Source of the DNA: Pseudocercospora fijiensis CIRAD86
Taxonomy: Eukaryota; Ascomycota; Dothideomycetes; Mycosphaerellales; Mycosphaerellaceae
Assembly: GCF_000340215.1 (NCBI RefSeq)
Contig: NW_006921536.1
Span: 4,157,664-4,221,663, forward strand
Reading direction: 5' to 3'
DNA length: 64,000 bases
Shown here: positions 46,422-57,990 of the stretch, piece by piece
Layout: each line of letters begins with the position of its first letter
How positions within the stretch are numbered: the stretch's first letter is position 1
The notes under the pieces: model-generated
Seen by the model: the letters and a program-made list of their open reading frames with translations, nothing else
Told to the model about the DNA's origin: nothing
Databases searched by the model: none
Program-made: the position numbers and the translations under genes

Positions 46422-47787
46422 CTACTTGGACGGCGGGTCCTCTGCGTTCCAATCATCAACGTAAGGACATTCCTTCACTTCAAACACCCCATCTGGTCCG
46501 GCTGCCACAAATGAGTTCCTTGGAATCAACTCCCAATCTGCTTCTTTGTAAGTGCTGGGTTCGCTAGCGACAATCAAATGCTCGCCGTGTTTCTCTTCCG
46601 GAATGCCGATCTCGCGTTTGGGGTGCTGCACTCCATCGGCATTGTCGGGATATTTTCGGTTCAATGTAACTCCGGCACTGGTTGAATAGTATAAAGATGG
46701 TGGCTGAGATGTTCGGTGGTTTCGGAATCGATAAGCAACAAGCTTGACGCCGTCCGTAGCGCAGAGATTCAGTGAGTTTGGTCGCTTCTTGTCACCGCGA
46801 CGCTTCTGCTGAAGAGTTATGATTGTTGCCACGGCTTTGTGAAGTGCCTCGCTCATTTCGTGGATGGAGTATGTCTTTTCGAATGAAGAAGCATCGCCTC
46901 CGTTTGTGAGGTAAGTCATGTATAGACCAGCAATATGTCTGTGGATGATAGCATCAGGTCAGTACTCAGTGGGGTTGTCATGGCAGGAAGAACGCACTCA
47001 GAATCCGTCCCGCCAAACACGTTGGCATATGCAGCTGGGCTCATCTCATTCACAACATCCCTCTTGATCTCCTGGAAGTCACTTGCAGCTCCATTATGCA
47101 TAAAAGTATGTCGACCAAACACAAAAGGATGATTATTCACATATGCAATCGCAGTGCCTGAGCTCGCACGGATATGCCCAAAAAGACATCTTGTCTCGGT
47201 ATTGGCACAAATACTCAGGAAATTCGAGTCATTGCGGGGAGGCTGGATCGTCTTGTACAATGCTGGACGGAGTGTCTTCTCACATTCGTGAGCCTCATCA
47301 ATCCAGACGTAGGGTTCGTGCGAGGAGTCATGGAGACGAACCTCTTTTGCTGCTACATCTGCGGTCTTGCTCGGCCGTGCGAGCTCGAAGTCTGCTTTGG
47401 AGGACGTGTACCAGGCGACTCCTAGACCGTCAAAGTTGAAGACCAAGTTTCGCGCTTTGATGTCGTTCGAGGAGTCATCATTGCCTTCGGCGTCGTGAGG
47501 CAGGAGTTTGGGTAAGTAGTGGTCCGAAACTTGCTTCACCAGGGAGTGTTTGGGTGTGATCAGGACGTCTTCGAGCAGACATGGCTCGGATGGGGAGATA
47601 TATGCAAACCAGCTTTGTGATCATTAGTACATTGAATGAACTTGCAGATCCTCGGATATGATGAGAGGAGGAGGAGGAGGAGTATTGAATTCGTGGTTCA
47701 AGCTCGGTCCAGGACCACGACCAGGGTAGGGTGATTAGGGTCACCGGATTGGGAAACATGGAGTGAATGTTGCACTTACCGACACAT
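46422..47787 (-). CDS. DUG3: Class II glutamine amidotransferase, Dug3-like
   Basis: There are three exons on the minus strand: 47,780-47,787 (8 bases), 46,998-47,612 and 46,422-46,938, giving 379 residues (yeast Dug3 has about 357). The micro-exon encodes M-C and two bases of R; splicing over a 167-bp intron (GTAAGT...CACAAAG, branch TACTAAT) gives M-C-R-W-F-A-Y-I-S. Cys2 is the N-terminal nucleophile of this family. Other motifs are K-H-S-L-V-K-Q, N-F-D-G-L-G-V-A-W-Y, G-H-I-R-A-S-S-G, N-N-H-P-F, F-M-H-N-G and G-G-T-D-S-E. The last is interrupted by the second intron (58 bp). In yeast Dug2-Dug3 cleaves glutathione; a similar cytosolic role is inferred. Starting at the internal Met of exon 2 would lose the catalytic Cys. 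Confidence 0.9.
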
Positions 47788-48020
47788 GCTGGACAAGATC
47801 AGTAGGAGGGGGATGAGTTGATGTGAATATCGCAGTATTCGCCAGAACGGATGTGAGATTTGATTGTTGTCACGCCTGATCGCAGGTCGTGTGCGATGGC
47901 AGTAGCAGCAGGGATGACGAGGTCGCGTGCAGGTCTGCCGACTAATAGAGTTGCGGCCAAGAAGCTCTCTGCAGCAGTCGCTTCTCTATCGATCAACAGC
48001 TAAACACGAGAATACATTAA

Positions 48021-48924
<904 letters not shown>

Positions 48925-50625
48925 AGAGACTAGATGCGCATCAGCGCCAGACAGACCTGCGGCGAGGAAATCTTCATCGGACCACACGATCTCATGCCGC
49001 AGTTAGAGAATCGCGATGACTCTCGGGCGCAGTAGCTGCGCTCTTCTGGCCAGGAGACCGGAAGGTATGTGCTGACATGGCGTGATCAACAGCGCTTGAC
49101 GAAAATGCGCTGAAGAAGAGCTGAGACATCCACATGCGATATCACATTCTACCCACACCGTACGAGCTCAACACTGCGCATTCGCCCACTCCACTGGCTC
49201 GAAATCTCTGTCATCATATCACGGGTCGTTTACAATCACGGTCGATATTTGGCTCGTCGGAACGACAAGTAGGCAACGTTCAGCCATTGGGAATGCGCAA
49301 ATGCGGTATTTCGGCCCTGCAGGTTCACCCGGCGAGAAGTGGTTCTCTGGACACGTGCTGGCGGCTGGAACACGAGGACTGTATGAGGAATGCATCGCTC
49401 TTCACGTCTACTGCTGTGGCGCTCATACGACGCGCTGCGAGAATATGATGCAGTAGTTCGCGGGCCTAAACCGGGGAAGCGAATCTGGGGCCGACGCAGC
49501 CTGCTCGTTTGATGTGAGAGAGCTCCTATACACCAGGCTTTTGCAATGAGATGACGTTTAAACGGGATGACTCTGTTCCGCAATGGTTGAGATGTGCCTG
49601 AATATGCCGAACTACGTCTCTCAAACGATGCCAGAAAGGCGTGGCGATGCTTGGTTGAGCGTGTGGTCTTCTGGCGGTGCTCGATTTGGCAGTCTGCAGG
49701 GACTACTATTTTCCCGATTCTCTGACACTTCTTTTCATGGGTGCTGCATCTTTCCGCAGAAAAGCTACGTCGGATGTATGCATTCGTTATACGGGCGCAT
49801 CGCACCACCAACCCGTACCTGCTTCTCGCGAACACGAAAATGCAAGGGCGGCCAGGGCTCAAGCAACGCCAAGCGCCACGAAGATGACGCCTGTACTTCG
49901 AGCGCCAGAATGCCACATGGAAGCCTCCCGAGCACTGCTTTCCGAGAGGCTTTCCAGAGGCGTACGCTGCACTGCTAGCAAGAACCGAATTATCCGGCCA
50001 ACACTGCACATGTGGTCGGCGCGATGATGCCTCCCGACCTCCTCGTGTCGACCCAAATCTGCAAGTCCACCTTCAGCAGTACCGCCTTGCCCACTGCTCC
50101 TCTCCGAACGATGCACCTAGAGCTAGAGCGTAGCTGCCCTCATCGTGGACACCGGAACTCCCAGCTCTCGTCAGGCGACCCTACTTCCTGCACTTGCTCA
50201 TTGTCGCCAAGCCGTCTGTACAGTGTCTGCAAATCGCGGACTTGAAGGTACCTTTCACCTTCCAATAGAGCACAACATGGTCGCTGCGCATCCACTAGCT
50301 CATGGAGCCTCGCTTTGGAACTGTCGACGAGCGACGCCGTAGACTGGCCACTGGTGCTGGGAACACATCGGAGGTATGCATCGTGCTTGACCGTACCGCA
50401 GCGTTACTCCTCGAAAGGCTATTCTTGTGCAGATTGTGCATACGCGAGAACTCGTCTTCGAGCTCGGTCGATGAGGTATAAAGCAGTGATTGATTCTCCT
50501 CATACATTCTCCTCCATCAGCATCAGCAACTCGTCAATCAATCGATCCAGCCTTTCATTCCTCCAAAGCCGGACTTACCTTCGTTAGCTTCTGCAGCAAG
50601 CAATCATCATCGTTAACTAGCCATC
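48925..50625. other. Intergenic region, 1.7 kb
   Basis: Long frames on the minus strand (49,236-50,009) are Arg/Ser/Cys-rich with no domain or splice logic and are judged spurious. A TATAAA element at 50,477-50,482 and a CT/CAT-rich leader fit the promoter of the next gene. Confidence 0.5.
50477..50482 (+). promoter_or_regulatory. TATA box of the Thr-rich secreted protein gene
   Basis: TATAAA in the context GAGGTATAAAGCAG lies about 145 bases upstream of the ATG, with a pyrimidine-rich leader between. This layout suits a strongly expressed cell-wall gene. Confidence 0.5.
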
Positions 50626-51400
50626 ATGTACTCCCCAATCCAGCTCGCGACTGTTGCTCTGCTCGTTCTTAGCTCTGTAGCCAATGCCTTCCCAGGTGCT
50701 ACCACGCCAGACTCATACGGCAAGACGACCACTTCCACCAAGGACACTTGCTCCAAGAGCACTGGCTACAGCACGAAGACCGCTTACTCCACTATCACAA
50801 ACGTCAACACCATCACTACCCAGGTGCCATACACAAAGTATACGACGGTAAGCAGAAAGTCGTTACTCGAAAATGCTTGTTCTCACGTGGTCATTTAGAT
50901 TGTGGACAAGGAGACCAAGACCATCCCGACAGTCATCGTAACAACTATCAAGAAGCCTACCACAGTCACCTCCACCGTTACGAAGGACGTTGTCGTGACA
51001 AAACTGACGACCAGCGTTACCAAGATCCCAGTTGTTGAGACTTCGTATTCCACAAAGGTCATCACGACCAAGTTCCCTGTTGTTGTCACCAAGACCAAGG
51101 AGAAGTCCACCGTCATCTCCAAGCCAGTCACCACGCATACCACCTACCCAACTACCATTGTCAAGGACGGTGTCGTCACCTCGAAATACACTAGCACAAT
51201 CACCAAAGTCGTTACCGAGACCCAAACCAAAGCTATCACTGACAAGGTAAGCCAAAAGCGGTGCCTCGTGAGTGAAATGTGCTAATTTTACTTCACAGAC
51301 CAAGAGCGTCATCAAGACCACCCAGCTCTCCACCAAGGCCTACCGGACCAAGACTCCATTCACCACGACTGTCTGTGGACCAAAGGGTTACATGGAGTAA
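50626..51400 (+). CDS. Secreted Thr/Val/Lys-rich low-complexity protein
   Basis: Exons are 50,626-50,847, 50,899-51,246 and 51,299-51,400. The introns of 51 and 52 bp are in phase 0 (GTAAGC...TTTAG and GTAAGC...CACAG). The product is 223 residues, with a signal peptide of about 21 residues (M-Y-S-P-I...V-A-N-A) before F-P-G. The mature part is built of short alternating stretches such as V-V-T-K, T-T-S-V-T-K and T-V-I-V-T-T, almost entirely Thr, Val, Lys, Ser and Ile, with only two Cys (in D-T-C-S-K and T-V-C-G-P). Dense Thr suggests O-mannosylation and a cell-wall or surface location. No GPI signal is seen. No family is recognised. Confidence 0.78.
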
Positions 51401-52033
51401 GACGGTTACGTGTTTGGTTCCAGACCGGTGCGTCGTGCCTCTGACTCGTGCTTACCAGCCCATGACGTATAGGCTGAGGTTTGACTCGTTTGGGTTGTTG
51501 CAGCTGGCACGACGAATCGCGACGTACGAAATTCACGACCACATTCCTTTGTATCTAGAGTATGATTTCGATTCTTGGAGATGGCGATACTGCTATAGCT
51601 AGATGTAGTGTCATTAGCCATAGCAATGATTAATGTGGATTTTTTTTTTCAAATCATTCAGATTTTCACTGCTTGATGAGCCGTCTAAGGAAGTATCGAG
51701 AACGAGATCTTCATCACCTCAGTATCATCGCTAGTGATCTTCAAAATCATAGGTTCAATTCTGAAACAGCCGTGAACTCGTCAGTGAAGACGCTAAACGT
51801 GCTGGTACCTGACAGCATTTTGTCGTCACGATCCGCTGCAGCGTCTGCAGGCACGAGGAAGAAGAGTTCCTGGTTGGAGCTTAAGATCTCCGCTCTATAG
51901 CAGATACTGTACCTATGCCGGCAACAACTGTCTGTACCCTAGTAGGTTCGAGTAGCATGGTTGCTTGCGGTGATCCAGCTCTTCAGGCTAGCATCTGGCG
52001 AGTCGTTGTCGTGAGATCTTGTGACTGACATGA
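51401..52033. other. Convergent intergenic region
   Basis: This lies between the 3' ends of the Thr-rich protein gene and acetoacetyl-CoA synthetase. It has a T-rich run near 51,640. No credible coding region is seen. Confidence 0.5.
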
Positions 52034-54204
52034 CTAGAGCTTACTCTGCGGTTGCAACAGTTTTTCGACTTCGGCAAACTGGTAGTAGAACTTGAGACAG
52101 TCTTTGTTGGCGAGGGTGTCGCTGGGCTTGATGGTTTTGCCGGAGACGATCTGTTTGACGGGGAGTTCGACCTTTTTCAGGTTTATCGTTGTCTAACGTC
52201 ACGAGAATCAGTATCCAATAATGAGTCCACGTAGAAGCGATGAGGAGAAGCTGTGCTTACCGGAATCTCTGGCGTTTCGAAGACATACTTCGGCACACAT
52301 CTTTTTCCACAATCTCTAGCAATGGCATCCTTAACCTTCTTTACAAGCTCACTCGTGAACTTCTTCCCCGGTTTCATCAACAGGAAAAGCATGACACTTT
52401 CGTCCATATCTTGCGGTCGTCGTTGTCCCACGCATATGCTGTCCTGTATCTCTTCGTTGAAGTGGATGTCAATCACATTGTAGATCTCAGCACTTCCGAA
52501 TCTCACACCACTAGGATTGAGCACTCCATCTGCTCGCCCATGAAGCCAGACACCGCCAGTTTTTGGGTGGAAAGAGATAAAGTCTCCGTGACACCACACA
52601 TTATCATACTTGGCAAAGTAGGCATTGAAATACTTACTTCCATCCGGGTCGTCCCAGAACTTGATGGGTTGTGTTGGAAAGCCACGGGTGCAAACCAACT
52701 CTCCTGCTTCACCAGGTGGCAGAGCACGACCTTTGACGCCAGGACCACCCTCGATGGTCGAATCATAAGCTTCGACTTTCATCCCAAGTGCTGGTCCTGC
52801 GCAGCCACCGCAATAGACTGGTTGCATAGTATTCCCCATAGCCAGACACGCGGCGAGGTCTGTGCCACCAGAGACGTTGTCGAGTTGGACGTGAGGAGGG
52901 AAGGCGTGATCGTAGAACCATTCGAATTGTGCTTCGGATAGGACCATGCCGGTAGTGAGCACTCGACGTAGCTTACTCAGATCGAAATGCTGTCGGGGTA
53001 AGACTGGGGGTTTTGCTGTTGCGAGGGTCTGCATGTATCTTGGAGAAATCCCAAGATCAGTCACGCCGAGATCCTGGGCCAACTTGAGGAAGATCTTCAA
53101 ATCTGGTTGGAATGGCGAGCCGTCGTAGAGGATCACCTGTGCACCCTTGATGTGCGAAAGGGGGGAACTTAAGAACATGATCCATCCGGTGGTTGTATAT
53201 TGGAGTACGACTGGATCGTATAGTGAGGAGTCTTGATGGAGGTTGCCTTCTTTCCGAGCGCTCAGGAGCACCCCGCCCACATTGTGAGTAATGCATTTCG
53301 GCATCCCGGTTGTTCCTGAAGAGTAGACAACCAGGAATGGATCGTTGAAACCAACGCGATCAAACCGGAGAGTCTTATCTCCCCTAGCAGCCTTGAGAAA
53401 GGACGATAGTGTCTCGCATCTTTTCACCGCAGACACATCCATGGGCTTGCCTTGTGTCCTTGGCATGCTCACAAGACCTTGCAACTCTGAGACGCCTTCC
53501 ATCCCAGCGACAATGTCATTCATCTTGTCTCTCAAATCAAAGGTCTTGCCATTGTAGAGTGCCCAGTCATCAACAAAGACATACTTGGGCTTGATTTGGC
53601 GAAGGCGATCCAGAATGCCTTTCGTTCCCATGTCAGTCGAAGAACTCGAGAAAATGCCGCCAAGCGAAGTCACGGCATAAAACACAACCAACGTATCGAG
53701 ACTGTTTGATGCCACAATCGCCACACGATCACCTTTCTTCACCCCTCTAGCTCGCATAGCATTGGAAAGGTGGGCAGTCCGCTCCCGAAGCTCTTTCCAG
53801 GTACATGGTCGGATCTCAGAAGCCCCTTCACGTACTTCCGTACATGCTATCTTGTGGTCTTCCTTTCTGAACGTTGTTGACTTGCTCGTATCATGCTCAT
53901 CTGGCCATAGTAAGGAGTTCTCGGCGAAGTTCACCTGAAGCCCGTCGAACCATGGCGGCACACTATCCATTCGAGCATTCTCGTCAACCGCCTTCTCGTA
54001 CGACCCAGAATAGATCAATGGGTGCTGAAGCAAGACTTCTTCCCAGAAAGCACCGCGATTCTCTACACTCCAAGTATGCAGGTCATTCCAAGTCTCGAGC
54101 TTTGTTTCACGCTTACGGTTGATCTCTTGCATGAACCTGTAAGCCAATGTGGCCTTGGGATTTGGTGGATCCCAAAGTTTTCGAGGCATTGGCGCTTCTG
54201 CCAT
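52034..54204 (-). CDS. AACS: Acetoacetyl-CoA synthetase
   Basis: There are two exons on the minus strand: 52,261-54,204 and 52,034-52,192, joined over a 68-bp intron (GTAAGC...GTTAG) near the 3' end; the product has 700 residues, within the usual family range. It is an ANL-superfamily enzyme that activates acetoacetate with ATP and CoA. The N-terminal region is typical (N-F-A-E-N at 92-96). The P-loop-like A3 motif Y-S-S-G-T-T-G-M-P-K lies at 294-303, and the late motif H-G-R-A-D-G-V-L-N-P-S-G-V-R-F-G precedes the hinge. Splicing changes the end to T-T-I-N-L-K-K-V-E-L-P-V-K-Q, which contains the family's catalytic-Lys region; the unspliced frame would lose it. It probably serves cytosolic use of ketone bodies or leucine catabolites for lipid synthesis. 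Confidence 0.94.
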
Positions 54205-55317
54205 CTTGAAGACCGCAATGGATCTGCTCGTGACCTCGCAGGAAGCGGGTGAATAGTTGAAACCAGGACGATTTCACCTCACCACCGTGACTGAATGAAT
54301 CTGGTGGTTGGTGGGATAGAGTTGGAGTCCTGCATCGGGGTCTGCGCTCGAAGCACTATTCTCTCCTCTACATTAGTCAGGACTTCCGACTGCCGCCGGT
54401 CGCACCTAACTAAGCCTCTTAGTAGATCTGTCTATAGTAATCTTAATATAGTACTCACTCTTTCATGCTTTAATTTCTTATCTTTCTTAATTTGATTAAA
54501 TAGTTAAAATCTTTTATATAGGAACTAGATATAATATAGTAAAAGCTATTAATTATTTATATAGTGTTTAGCGATAAAATTAGTACTAAACTACTATCTA
54601 CTACTATAGCTGAATTTCTCTAGAAGTTTCTCTAGTTCTTTATTTAAAACTATAGATATTTTTATAATATAAATATTTCTAGTTTTAGTTTTAGTATTAC
54701 TATTGTTTTATATTTTTTATACTTATAGTAATATAATAATAGAAGATTTTAATTCAAAGAAGTTAATTTATAGTATTACTATAGTATTACTATTTTATAG
54801 AAAGCCTAGTAGCTTACTAGTAGGAAATACTTTCTAATTTATATAGATATTATTATTATACCCTGACTACTAGAAAAATAGTAGATTTTACAAGAGCTAT
54901 AGGTTTTACTAGAATCTATCGGAAGCCGTCCCGTCTATTCCGTAGCAACCGGCAGTTGGATTACCTTGGTGGCAGCTCACATACCGTAAGCAATACAACC
55001 TCGGGTACATAAAGTTTCAAGCCAAACTCGAATCAAGTGAGGAGTCGCGGCCGGTCCGCGTGCCGGGCACCTGACTTGCCGCCAGCCAGACAGGTTTCTC
55101 TCGAGAGCTGAAGCTGAAGAGCTCAGACCTGCTGAACCACACTTGGGCAAAAGGCTGTATGCACGCAACTGACTCAAACACCAGCACACCTATGTCATTA
55201 GGCATTTCTAACAAACACCACGATGTCATCTCGCATTGCAAAGGAGAGCAAGTGCAGGTAGTACCCAATTGTTAAGAAGCTTGCTCCCTGAACCTTTTCC
55301 CTCTCTCCTTTTCCCTC
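54205..55317. other. Intergenic region containing an AT-rich degraded relic
   Basis: The first 200 bases are the upstream region of acetoacetyl-CoA synthetase. From about 54,420 to 54,920 base composition becomes strongly AT-rich with TATA/ATAG words and almost no CpG, unlike the CpG-containing RIP blocks elsewhere. It looks like an old RIP-eroded repeat. No frame or domain survives. Confidence 0.6.
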
Positions 55318-56385
55318 TTGTGCCCCATCACGTACACGTTGCGTCCAATGAATACTGCCATCCAGGATTTCGGCGCGGGCTCGAGCAAGTCTGGCAATAA
55401 CAACAACTCATCAAGTGGATCTGACAGTAGATCGAATAACAACAATTCGTCTAATTCGAATTCTAGCAATAACAACAACAGCAACAACAACAACAGCTCC
55501 TCGAACAGTAGCAGCAATTCTTCAAGCTCATACTCAAACGTAGCGAGCGGGAACAGCAACAGCAGCAATAACAACAGCAACTCGAACTCGAATTCCAACT
55601 CTTCAAGCAACAACAACAACAACAGAAGCTCATCTCCAGCCCGAGCTTCAAACAACAACTCTTCCAACTCAAACTCAAACTCCTCAAGCAACAACAACAA
55701 CAGCTCATCGTTCGGCTCAAGCAACAACAACAACAATAGCTCATCATCCGGCTCAAGCAACAACAACAACAATAGCTCATCCTCCGGCTCAAGCAACAAC
55801 AACAATAACAATAACTCCTCATCAAACAGCAACAAGCAAACCGGCGGCATGAACTCAATGGGCGGAAACTCCCGAGGCGGAAACAACTCCAACTCTGGCG
55901 GAGGATCCTCGTACGGCGGGTCTTCCTCTGGCGGGTACGGAGGAGGGTCCTCCCACAGCAACAACTCGTCGTCCATGGGCTCCTCGTCTGGAGGTTACGG
56001 AGGATCGTCGGGCGGATCTGGAGGCGGGTCATCCTACGGTGGTAGCTCGGGTGGGTACGGAGGAGGAAGTCACAGCGGAGGGGGAAGTGGTGGGTACGGG
56101 GGAGGTCACTCGTCTGGAGGTAGCAGTGGAGGAAGCTACGGTGGCGACCGGGGAGGAGGATATGGAGGATATGGCGGAAGCTCGGGAGGTAGTGGAGGTG
56201 GGTATGGTGGTGGAGGAGGACGATCTGGAGGTGGAGGGTATGGGGGATCCTCGAACAACAACTCTGGTGGCGGTGGTGGATCCAAGTTCACGACAGACAG
56301 AAAGATGGATGTCGCCTATGAGGCAGGATTCAAGGATGCTATGGAGAAGGTCAAGGGTGACATGATGAGACAGTTCAATAACTGA
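55318..56385 (+). CDS. Low-complexity Asn/Ser-rich and Gly/Tyr-rich protein
   Basis: This is an uninterrupted frame of 355 codons. A second Met at residue 12 (55,351, M-N-T-A-I-Q-D-F) is an equally plausible start. Residues of about 25-185 are almost only Asn and Ser, encoded by AAC/AGC/TCA runs. Residues of about 185-320 are Gly/Ser/Tyr repeats of the S-G-G-Y-G-G-G-S type. The last 33 residues are an ordinary charged helix (K-F-T-T-D-R-K-M-D-V-A-Y-E-A-G-F). No signal peptide or RNA-recognition motif is seen. The composition is prion-like and could support phase separation or an adhesive role; this is inference. The long Leu/Glu-rich frame on the opposite strand is a shadow. Confidence 0.7.
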   Translation: MCPITYTLRPMNTAIQDFGAGSSKSGNNNNSSSGSDSRSNNNNSSNSNSSNNNNSNNNNSSSNSSSNSSSSYSNVASGNSNSSNNNSNSNSNSNSSSNNNNNRSSSPARASNNNSSNSNSNSSSNNNNSSSFGSSNNNNNSSSSGSSNNNNNSSSSGSSNNNNNNNSSSNSNKQTGGMNSMGGNSRGGNNSNSGGGSSYGGSSSGGYGGGSSHSNNSSSMGSSSGGYGGSSGGSGGGSSYGGSSGGYGGGSHSGGGSGGYGGGHSSGGSSGGSYGGDRGGGYGGYGGSSGGSGGGYGGGGGRSGGGGYGGSSNNNSGGGGGSKFTTDRKMDVAYEAGFKDAMEKVKGDMMRQFNN

Positions 56386-56900
56386 GATATTAATGTCGAC
56401 GACAGTAAAGCATTATGAGGGATGAAACGGTACCCTTCTCGCCGGCATGAGTTTGGATTGTTATGATACCTGTTGACAAGGCTGGGTTCAAGAGGCGTTT
56501 GGCTTGTTGTCCTTGACGGCTTGATTTGCACACTCTTGATATGAGGACCAGCTAGGAATAGTTTTCATACTGCATAATTCTTACATGACTGCTATGGCTT
56601 CAAGCAATCACATATTCTTCATTCTCTCGATGAAGCGAGGTGTGCCCCAGGCTTGACGTTCGATCGGCGTTCATCTTGGGCATCGCAATCGACGCGAGCT
56701 GAAAGAAGCGGCGGTCATAGTCTGTTCCACTCGGCGGGGTATCATGCAGGTCCACGGGACGATCTGTCAGCTCCTTTCCTGGTTGAGTAATAAGTTCCAG
56801 CACATGTGGAATTCCAACCTGGTTGTGGATGCTGCTGTCAACCGGTAGGTGTGAACTTCGATTTAGCTCTTATGCGTGCGCCGTCTAAAAGTAATGGTCA
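56386..56900. other. Intergenic region
   Basis: This is 3' flanking sequence of the low-complexity protein gene and of the MFS relic. A 67-codon minus-strand frame at 56,600-56,803 has no recognisable feature. Confidence 0.4.
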
Positions 56901-57632
56901 TCAGCAAGTGTACGTAAATCGTAATAATTTCGACTGCTTACATTTGTAGAAAAGAATTGGTGCCGGCACGAATGCGAGGCAGATGAATCCGAGCACGCTC
57001 GTCGCCCAAGGTACGCCCAGATTATGGAACATATATGGCGCAAAAAGTGGGAAGACAGCTCCAGCTATCGATCTGACGAAGGTATTGACAGCGATGGCAC
57101 TATTGCTGTAGAAGCCATAGCAGTCGATGATGTAATTCATGCCTTGCCAGAAAGTGACAAGAAGGCCCATGCCGAGGAATGCTGAGGCTATGACCTGCGA
57201 CACCCAAAGCGTAGACGGCGAAGAACTGCATGCCCACCAGAAGAAAGCGATTGGAAGTATGACTGCGCAGATCATGATCGTCTCGACATTCTGAGCGACC
57301 GCGAGGGGAATTTGGAAAATGGCGAAGTCATCCGATATGGGTTCGATGGCGACGGATCAAGCCCATGGAAAGCGTCGCTGCCGTCTTCCTCTTTATGCTG
57401 AAGGTAAGCGGATTGCCTGGATCGTTGGGACCATCGAATCCGACAAGACTCGGGTCTTTCGGTGACGATGGCGATACATTTCCATTCGGCTGCTCGAGTC
57501 CAGCTTCGACATCCTTCTCAGGCGATACGATATCATTTCGTTTGGCTGCTCGACAACCCTCTTTTCATCATCAACAGGCGACAAGCTCGCCTGACTGCTC
57601 CAAGTCGACTCCCGCTGAACTTCGGATGCCAT
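56901..57632 (-). pseudogene. MFS multidrug/polyamine-type transporter, truncated and frameshifted
   Basis: Two remnants lie in order on the minus strand. The N-terminal cytosolic tail starts at M (57,632) and, after a frame change near 57,540, reads G-F-D-G-P-N-D-P-G-N-P-L, the conserved motif before TM1 of DHA1-type fungal transporters. Less than 100 bases later a different frame gives the last helices (56,901-57,275), with W-x-x-Y-I-I-D-C-Y and T-F-V-R-S-I-A-G-A-V-F-P-L-F. About eight helices between are missing, and stop codons and frame changes separate the parts. An internal deletion of a former drug or polyamine transporter is the likely cause. It is next to the right transposon block. 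Confidence 0.75.
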
Positions 57633-57900
57633 TCTCCTGACTTGTCACGTCGAACGAGGCCATTCTGAATCGAAGTCGCGGCGGCGATAGCATTATATTC
57701 GAGGGTAGTCCATTGTTTCCACCGTATCAACGCGCCTTCTTCTGTCGCAAATGCGGCTCGGCTCGCATCTTGTAGAATATCTCCGCGTCTTGGTGGGGCG
57801 TGACTATTCATAAACCTGCCCTGGTTGTGTGTGAACCCGCCCTCCGGCAACGGAGGAGCCTGAGGCAAATTGGTTAGTAACACCTCACTAATTCTGCCTC
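57633..57900. other. Boundary between the gene island and the right repeat block
   Basis: A 116-codon minus-strand frame ends here, with no family recognised; it may be debris upstream of the MFS relic. RIP composition begins at about 57,900-57,940. Confidence 0.4.
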
Positions 57901-57939
57901 TATCTTCTCTGCCACAGGATTCTCGCCTTACCTCACTGT

Positions 57940-57990
57940 CGCTAATACCTTATTGCCGCTAATACCTTATTATCGCTAGCACCTTATTAT
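57940..57990 (+). repeat. 17-bp tandem repeat at the edge of the repeat block
   Basis: Three copies of CGCTAATACCTTATTAT (each with one or two changes) start at 57,940, 57,957 and 57,974. They mark the start of the degraded block. Confidence 0.8.

Noticed and set aside
49236..50009. 257-codon minus-strand frame
   Set aside because: Arg/Ser/Cys-rich, no domain, overlaps several equally long frames on the other strand, and no promoter or splice logic.
52034..54204. Adenylation enzyme considered as part of an NRPS-like biosynthetic gene
   Set aside because: Length, motif set and C-terminus fit acetoacetyl-CoA synthetase; no carrier or reductase domain and no cluster genes nearby.
55272..55976. 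234-codon minus-strand frame rich in Leu, Glu and Pro
   Set aside because: It is the antisense of the Asn/Ser-coding simple repeats; the plus-strand frame is longer and has a normal C-terminal end.
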